DNA of 64,000 nucleotides from Talinum fruticosum. Taxonomy: Eukaryota; Streptophyta; Magnoliopsida; Caryophyllales; Talinaceae. Positions 57,209 to 64,000 of this stretch are shown one piece after another. Below the pieces are notes generated by a model, which saw nothing but the letters and a program-made list of their open reading frames with translations, searched no databases and was not told where the DNA came from. The translations under genes were made by a program, and so were the position numbers. The DNA lies in the NCBI GenBank assembly GCA_021018815.1, contig JAITYX010000016.1, positions 7,889,001-7,953,000 of the forward strand. The letters are read 5' to 3'. Each line of letters opens with the position of its first letter. Within the stretch, counting starts at the first letter, position 1.

Positions 57209-60119
57209 TCATCGACCTTTAGGTCGAATAATCTCGGAGAAAACACTACCAGACCCCATCATGTGATCATCAATGTCAGATTTCGTCGTGAGACTATTAG
57301 TATTAATGCTTTGGTAAAATCTTTCCCCTGCTATCATCTCTTCGCACGCATTAGCACCAACCCAAACGTTACCAACGCTGTTTGGGCTCGAAAATTCCCC
57401 TCCTGCCAGACCCTGACCCTGACCAGGACCAACATTAATATGATTTTCATTGTTATCAGCAGTTACTTGAAGCTGCAAGGCGAACTCGAGCCCCCAAACC
57501 ACATCCCTCATAGAGGGCCTTTCATTCCCTTCATTGCGCACGCTCATCTCGGCAACCTCCCCGAACTTCTTTAGACACTCGGGTGCAATTTGACCCATCA
57601 GACTCGGGTCTATGATGGAGTCAAGTGTTCCATTTTTGTAGTTGCTCCGGGCCCAAATGGCCAAATTTACCTCCTCCTTCGGAAGGGTAGAGATCATTGC
57701 AGGCCGGGCACAGAGGACCTCGAACAGAACTACCCCAAAAGAGTACACGTCAGATTTGTCACTGAGTTGCTGCAGCCGGTGGTACTCTGGGTCCAGGTAC
57801 CCTATACTGCCCTTGACCTGGGTGCTCACGTGGTTAGGTTCACCTGCCTCACCTTTGGGCCCCACCTTGGATAGGCCGAAATCCGAGAGTTTAGCCGTCC
57901 AATTCTCGTCTAGGAGGATGTTAGTGGACTTGACATCCCGGTGGATGATTGGGTGAAAGGCACCCCCATGGAGGTACTGTAGGCCACGTGCTGCGCCTAT
58001 GCAGATCTTGAGCCGTTCTTTCCATTCAAGAGGAGGTTTAGGGTTTTGATTCTTCGAGTATCGGGTATATAGATGATCCCGGAGGGTGCCCCGTGGCATG
58101 TATTCATACACCAACATCATCTCTGGATCGTCATTGCAGTACCCGATTAAGGGCACCAGGTTTAAGTGACGGAGCTTGGTGAGCATCTTTATCTCTGTAC
58201 GGAACTCTAGGGCACCTTGGTTGGAAGATGGGTTGAGCCGCTTGATGGCCACCATAGTTGTGGCAGTGGTGGGTTCTCCATCCATGTGTATGGAACCTTT
58301 GTAGACCTTGCCGAACCCACCAACACCAATAACCATATTCTCATCGAAATTGCCTGTAGCGACCTTGATCTCGTGGACGGTGAAGCGCTTGCAAAGATGG
58401 GACGGTAGAGAGGAGGATCCATTGCTGCTGATTGCTTTGGATCCGGATCCATCTTTTAAAGTGCCATTGCTCAATTTTGCTGTGTTCCTGGTTGCCTTGC
58501 CTTTAACCCACCACCAGCCAAAAACAAAGACAATTAGGAAAAAGAGAGCAGTGCCACCAATCAGAACTCCAATTATGGGAAGTAAGTGACTCGATGAGTT
58601 GCTTCTGCTGGTCGGGGTGCTTGGTTGACTGGGTGATATAGCAGCACCTGTAGGAGGTGGATTAGGTGCAGCAAGACTCCGGTTCCATAGGCTCAGCTTG
58701 AATACCTCTATTCCGTTCAATATTGCATCTTTTTGCCTGATGAATTCCCAATAACAGTATATTATCAAATGAGATTAGCTCCTCAATCATTATTTTTTTC
58801 TCAGCAAAGAAATAAAAAATCAGCATAGGATTAATTTACCAGGGATTGCCCTCAACATCAGGATGAAGCGCAAGCCACAAAGGAATGGGACTCCCTAGAG
58901 TTGCATCATTTCCATCAAAACCACCATTTGTTGTAACAACATAGTCCTTGCACACAGGGGATCCCCATACATCATAAGCCCAAGCCATCACATCAGCTTG
59001 TCTCTCAGCAGGCTGATTATTTATGTAAATGTTGAAGACCCTCTGGTTATCTCCAGTAATCTGGTGATCGATTTCACAGAAATGGAGCCTAACTAGGTAA
59101 TCGAATCCAGGATCCACGGGAATTGCCCAAGTGAGGTTATTACTCATCTTCACGGTTGTATTATATTGTCCCATGACCCTTGCTGTCCAGTATACTATGT
59201 CAGGGGCTGTGTAATTTGGCACTGATGCTGTGTACTTGATCTTGATCGGCTTCCTGTTAGGTACCGCTCCACGAAATCCGTCGAGGAAAGGATCGTCACT
59301 GATCCAGGTCCTAAACATTTCCCCAGCATCATTCTTAGCTTCCACGTCAGAACCCCCAACATTAAGCCGAACCACTTTTTGCAAGGCCACAGGCTCTTGC
59401 ACTGACCATAGCGATGTCGGGTCGTTCACATTCTTGACTGGCCCACAGGTGGACCGGTTTGGGTCAACATCAAAGCCGCCATCATATAGACCCTCAGGAA
59501 CAGAGACGATCTCAATACCATTAACGAAAGCCAAGCGATCAGGGGACATCGGCGAGAAGGTGAGGTTAAGCCAAGACGCATTGACATTGAGAAGGAATTC
59601 TTCAATAACTGGGTCGTCCGAGGAGGAGTTGGTCGGGTCGTACTGCTGGTGGAGATAGGCACTGAAGTTGTGGAGGAGGGTGAAGGGGCCGGCCCCACCA
59701 TCGGCCTTAAGAGTAAGAAAGAATCGCGAGGAGGGGATAGAGTTGTAGGTGGCGGGGCAGAAGTTGAGGCGGATAAATTTGGGCCCAGGGGAGACAGGGA
59801 AGGAGTAGGTGAAGGAGGAGTTGAATACGCGGGCAGCAGAACAAGGGACCCGGGAGGCTGCAGAGAGGGTTGTACCTTGGGCCGGGGCGGCCAAGGTGGC
59901 GGCAGCTAAGGCTTCAAGGGGAGCAAATGTGGAGTTGTCGTCGGTGCACCATGTTTGGTTGTCGAATGAGGTGGTTGCTGGAGAGAGTATTCCGCAGCTG
60001 AGGAGGTAATGGTCCCTGTGATTGGGGATGTTTCTTGATGTTGAGGGATAAAGTGTTGCTGAAATTGAGGCATTGTGAATGCTTAGAATTATGAAGATGA
60101 AGCAAACAATTGGATGCAT
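57209..60119 (-). CDS. CrRLK1L receptor-like kinase (FERONIA/MEDOS-like), 935 residues
   Basis: Plasma-membrane receptor kinase with a malectin-like ectodomain; relatives sense RALF peptides and cell-wall state. Two exons (minus): 60119-58840 and 58736-57209, a 103-base GT-AG intron between NPW and QKD. Signal peptide about 1-24 (CFIFIILSIHNASIS). The ectodomain contains LLSCG, DNQTWCTD, SRVPCSAARVFNSSFTYSF, PGPKFIRLNFCPA, malectin features and many N-glycosylation sites. The transmembrane segment is about 478-504 (LLPIIGVLIGGTALFFLIVF). The kinase has GVGGFGKVY (about 564-572), lysine about 592, HRDVKSTN (HRD about 692-694), DFG (about 712-714) and GSIGYLDPEYHRLQQLS. The C-tail ends GSGSVFSEIIRPKGR. 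All catalytic residues are present. Most family genes lack introns; an intron here is less usual. The orthologue cannot be named with certainty. Confidence 0.94.
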
Positions 60120-61260
60120 GGAGGAATGAAATTAAGAAATGGTGAGCATTTTTGCAACCAATTTTATTTTTTACAGAGGACAATATTGGAGCTGTCGTGT
60201 CATGGCATATTGGATTTGCAAGAGATTAGATTGGTGCTGGAAGTAAATCACAATTGCTTCATTCCTGTAATTTAGGCTATGATTTTTGTCTGTTTTTGAT
60301 GACTTTCGATTGACCGTAACCTCACCCTTTGCAAATTTTCCAGAGGGTCTTTTGCTGCCATTGATTGATGATATCTGCATCATGACATTAATCAAATTGA
60401 ATGTCTTTATTCATCTGCATAATTTAATTCATTCATATAAATTATAATCTTTTAAGTTGAAATATGTAATTAACTTGTAAACTTTGTTTTCTGTAGAATA
60501 CTCAACCTCTGTCCTCCATTGAGGGTGGGCATATCAACAAGGATATATGATTGGCCAAGTGATTCAAGTGAAGTTAATTTAAGAACACAAAATTTAATTT
60601 GTTACTAAAAAACTTTGAGCCAAGCCAAAACCCAACTCATACCTAACTGTGTAGCTAATTCTAATTAATATCACTATTAATTTATTGTAAATCCAATTAA
60701 CATAGTTGCTTTACATAACATTTTCGCCATGGGTGGTGATAATATGTGTCTTACATAAATACACTCTTAAATGTCATGTGATAACTTATATTAATATGTT
60801 TTATGATTTGAAATTACTATTTTTTAATAATTATAATTAATTATGAATGTAAAACTTTAATAATCGCTAGTTACGCTGACAAGTACTAAATGATATCTTA
60901 ATCGTATTAACGCTACCCAAAAGGTGTGTCACAGACGTAATTTTATAATATGAAAAATTATGGATAACATGGTGGTTTAACATAATTTGTAAGTTGTAAT
61001 ATAATTCTATTATTGAATCATACCATTCTTTCCAATTTATTGCATGATATAATTAAATTTAGATTAAGAGAATATACTTCAAGTGTGTCTTTATATTATT
61101 TCACTTTTCCGACATTGATGTATGCCTTTCTATTCCAATAAGTTTTTTTAAAAAATTTGATGATCATGCATTGGACTTCAGTTCATCTTTCATTTTCACA
61201 ATAGTCGCAAATTTACAATGTCTTACTATTCGTGGATGAACAGCGTTGGTGGGGACGCTA

Positions 61261-61460
61261 ATCACGGGAGGAATCTGTAACCACAGACCATCTTTTACTG
61301 TTCTTCTTTCTCTCCGTCACTTGATACTATAAGTGGTAGTGGTAGTGGTACTGAAAGGAACCAAGAGAGACTCCAGATCAGCTTGTCCTGTTCTTCTTTC
61401 TCTCCGTCACTTGATACTATAATCACGGGAGGAATCTCTAACCACAGACCATCTTTCTCT
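61261..61460 (+). repeat. Patchwork of duplicated short segments next to the receptor-kinase remnant
   Basis: Several blocks recur out of order: ATCACGGGAGGAATCTNTAA and ACCACAGACCATCTT (61261 and about 61422), CTCCGTCACTTGATACTATA (three times, near 61313, 61404 and 61467), and ATAAGTGGTAGTGGTA (about 61331 and 61539). ACTGAAAGGAACCAAGAGAG with GACTCCAGATCAGCTTGTC occurs at 61350-61387 and again exactly at 62059-62096. The pattern fits template switching or repeated small duplications. Confidence 0.8.
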
Positions 61461-61669
61461 CCGTCTCTCCGTCACTTGATACTATAAGTCGCAAATTCAC
61501 TGCCGCGGGGGATAACTTGTCCCATAGCAGCACAAGCATAAGTGGTAGTGGTACAACCAGGTCCTTTACTATTCCTGAAGCTGCCTCAAATTCAGATGTT
61601 GATGTGGGCGAACAGACCATGAGGTCTGGCTCTGTCTTCTCTGAAATTTTACATCCACAAGCCCGTTGA
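61428..61669 (+). pseudogene. Remnant of a CrRLK1L receptor-kinase C-terminus
   Basis: An ATG-less open stretch on the plus strand that ends with TGA at 61667-61669. It reads SLDTISRKFTAAGDN, then SISGSGTTRSFTIPEAASNS, DVDVGEQTMRSGSVFSEI and LHPQAR. The ending closely matches that of the intact receptor kinase on the other strand (GSGSVFSEIIRPKGR). No kinase domain precedes it; only duplicated fragments do. It is a detached tail of a related paralogue, not a direct copy of the neighbour because the preceding residues differ. Confidence 0.75.
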
Positions 61670-64000
61670 GTTTTATTATTTCTCTTGTGTTATTGTAAAA
61701 TATTGAATGATTTTACCTACATTTGAGTCGGAGTTGGACATTAATTAGAGTTTTCGATGAAAATGAGTTTTAAGGCATTTTTGAATTCAACCATTCTAAA
61801 TACACTTGAAAAATGGACGTCTAATTTATAACATTATGCAGTCAAATATAAGATATCACCAGAAAAATACGAAATTCTAAGAATAAAAATTAAAATCAAT
61901 CAACCACAATGTATTAGTAATACAGGAATAGGAGTAACAGTTGGCAGTGGACGAAAAGGAGAGGGCGATGGAAGGAGATAGGGAGAAAAGTGCTGCTGTG
62001 GTACAGAGGAGAGGATGCTCGATCAAAATTGACTTAGTCTGCGTTGACGATGTCAAATACTGAAAGGAACCAAGAGAGACTCCAGATCAGCTTGTCTTCA
62101 AAATATCTCTGAGAATAATACTATCTGGATGGGAGAGGTATTGGTACAAATTGTACTGAGTGTCAATTTCCTCAGTTGAGGAATTTGCCTAGGCCACACG
62201 GGTTTGTTATGCGTTCAATCGGGGCTAAATATCTGGTGGACCTAGTTTAGTGATTATCCACCTCCTCCTCCCCCGCTTAGTAAGCCGTTATTGTCTGCCT
62301 TCTGCCATGGGGTGGAAAGGAAGAAAAGATGCCTATTTTTTTAAGTAAAAGAATGTTTAATGAAGAAAAGTAGAGCTGTTATGAAGACGAATAATGTGTC
62401 TAAATCAAATGAAGAAAAATCTAGCAAGGCGAAGACAAATGCCAAAGTAATGACTAATCAACCTTCATCCAAGGGGCCTCGACTGATAGCATTCTTTCAA
62501 GTGAAGAGCCACTTAAATTGACTACCTATCAATGAAAATCAAGAACCAACGTCCTTTCTTTTCCTTTTCCCTTTTTTCTTTGAAATGATGATTGATAAAG
62601 ATGGATTCGCTATTTGTTTGGCGAGTTAGGAAATAATTTTATCAAACAGTCTTATCAAAAATAAATAAGTTTATCAAATATTTTTTAAGAAACAGTTAAT
62701 ACAAACAACTAATATAAAAGGCTAACACAAACAGCAGAATAACTAATACAAACAGATTAACAATTGATTGTCAAACAGCGACCAAAGATGGATTGACTAT
62801 TTGTTTAATGAGTTCGAAAATATAAGTATTAAATGAAATGGTGGCTAAAGAAAATGTCTTTATAAAAAAAAGACTATTTGGATAAGAATACTATAACCAC
62901 CGCAATTTATAAATACCCCCACATACCATTTTGAATAGGTAGACATGTTGGTACGGATAATCATCGGAAAATTTTCTTATGCACCAAGGTCCATATAAGA
63001 ATATGAATTGTATGTGTTACTGTGAGCAGTGACAATCAACATTTATTTGTCATGACGATAAATATTTTAAAATTTTTTAATATTTTAATATTTGATATTT
63101 GATTTACCCATTTCGAAGATTATTATCATGTTTCTGGTAGGATATCATTGTTATTTTTGCTATTAATAATTGATAAATACTTATTTGTTTATCAATAAAC
63201 ATTTATAAATTTTGTAATGAACATTGCTCTAAGGTGAACATTTACAAAGTATAGAGATGAAACTATAGCAAATATTTTAGAATACTTGGATATTTTCAAC
63301 TCTGGTATTTGATAAATATTTATTTGTTTATAAATCAATTATAGCATTTTGTTGCTTAGATAATTTATTATTAGCAGGGTGAAAAAAGGTTTATCTTCTC
63401 CTCTCGAGATTATTGATACGTGAATTAGTTTTGGACACGGAGAAGATTATTGCTTAGATTATTGATAATCAAGGAGAAGATGAGGGTCATTATTGCTTAG
63501 ATTTGGACAAGCAGTAAGCCATAATAATGATGCGTTAAACCTCAAGGAAAGATTATTGCTTAGATTATTGATAATCAAGGAGAAGACAAACCTCCTCTCG
63601 AGAAATAATGACGGGTGAAAAACTCATGTGCTCCCTCATCTTCTCCAACTACAAGTCCCCATGGGTTATGTTAAGAGAACTTGCTCAGTGATCGACCCAG
63701 TCAGACGAATGGGTCAATGTATTTTGACTCATTGAGCTTAAGACCCAATGTTACCATTGAGGGTCTTAAGTTCAATGCACACCATTAGTGTGGCTTGTTT
63801 GAGCTGAAAATTAAGCATGGGAAAGGGATCCTGATACCCAGCAGTATACAAGCTGCTTTTAACTTTTCTAAATGCTTGACTTCAGCACTAAGAGTGATTG
63901 TTGATCAGGAAACTAACCGAAAGTTAGCAAAGAAGTCAATGCCCCCAACAGTATAGTACATTAGACATGGTTAAGTACAGAAAATGGAAATTATGAATAA

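Larger units (their letters stand above)
60120..64000. other. Upstream side of the receptor kinase, then rearranged repeats
   Basis: The first few hundred bases are probably the receptor-kinase promoter. From 61.2 to 62.1 kb there is a patchwork of duplicated fragments, including a receptor-kinase tail remnant, listed separately. Two local direct repeats lie at 63444-63480 and 63550-63586 (share GATTATTGCTTAGATTATTG). Otherwise the DNA is AT-rich and no intact gene is seen. Confidence 0.6.

Noticed and set aside
59230..59909. Plus-strand frames of 86-142 codons over the receptor-kinase ectodomain
   Set aside because: Antisense shadows of the malectin-like coding exon.
61438..61620. 60-codon frame on the minus strand
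   Set aside because: Antisense to the receptor-kinase tail remnant, which is the meaningful reading.

Overview
The window is nuclear DNA of a eudicot plant. The genes have GT-AG introns, the intergenic sequence is AT-rich and full of small transposons and microsatellites, and there are two nuclear tRNA genes. The protein families are plant-specific: a CrRLK1L receptor kinase, an RHD6/RSL bHLH, a polcalcin, plastid fructokinase and GDP-L-galactose phosphorylase. The species cannot be read from the sequence.

Layout from left to right. An ARM-repeat protein gene (minus) runs off the left edge. About 12.6 kb of gene-free DNA with microsatellites, a SINE and MITEs follows, then an RHD6/RSL1-type bHLH gene (minus) at 15.2-16.8 kb. 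After a second repeat-rich gap come a double-stranded-RNA-binding protein gene (minus, 21.9-27.6 kb), tRNA-Asn(GTT) (plus) and tRNA-Ser(AGA) (minus) facing each other near 28.1 kb, a receptor-like cytoplasmic kinase (plus, 30.7-33.2 kb), a polcalcin (minus, 34.2-34.5 kb) and a plastid-type fructokinase (minus, 36.1-40.8 kb). A transposon-rich gap (41-45.5 kb) holds a retroposed sequence, one clear SINE, a probable SINE and two MITEs. Then come a four-EF-hand calmodulin-like protein (plus, 45.5 kb), a GDP-L-galactose phosphorylase (minus, 47.9-51.3 kb including its leader), a small secreted cysteine-rich peptide (plus, 52.9 kb), a complete 1.77-kb hAT-type element with an 8-bp target duplication (53.7-55.4 kb), a CrRLK1L receptor kinase (minus, 57.2-60.1 kb), and a rearranged remnant of a related receptor kinase tail (plus, 61.2-61.7 kb).

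The genes are independent transcription units, as usual in plants. Several belong to pollen, root-hair or calcium biology (RHD6-type bHLH, polcalcin, CML, CrRLK1L, a possible RALF-like peptide), but nothing in the sequence shows that they act together. The most informative regulatory element is a 67-codon upstream reading frame beginning with ACG in the leader of the phosphorylase gene, matching the known ascorbate-responsive uORF of that family. Three one-base frame breaks, in two otherwise well-conserved genes, deserve checking against raw reads.
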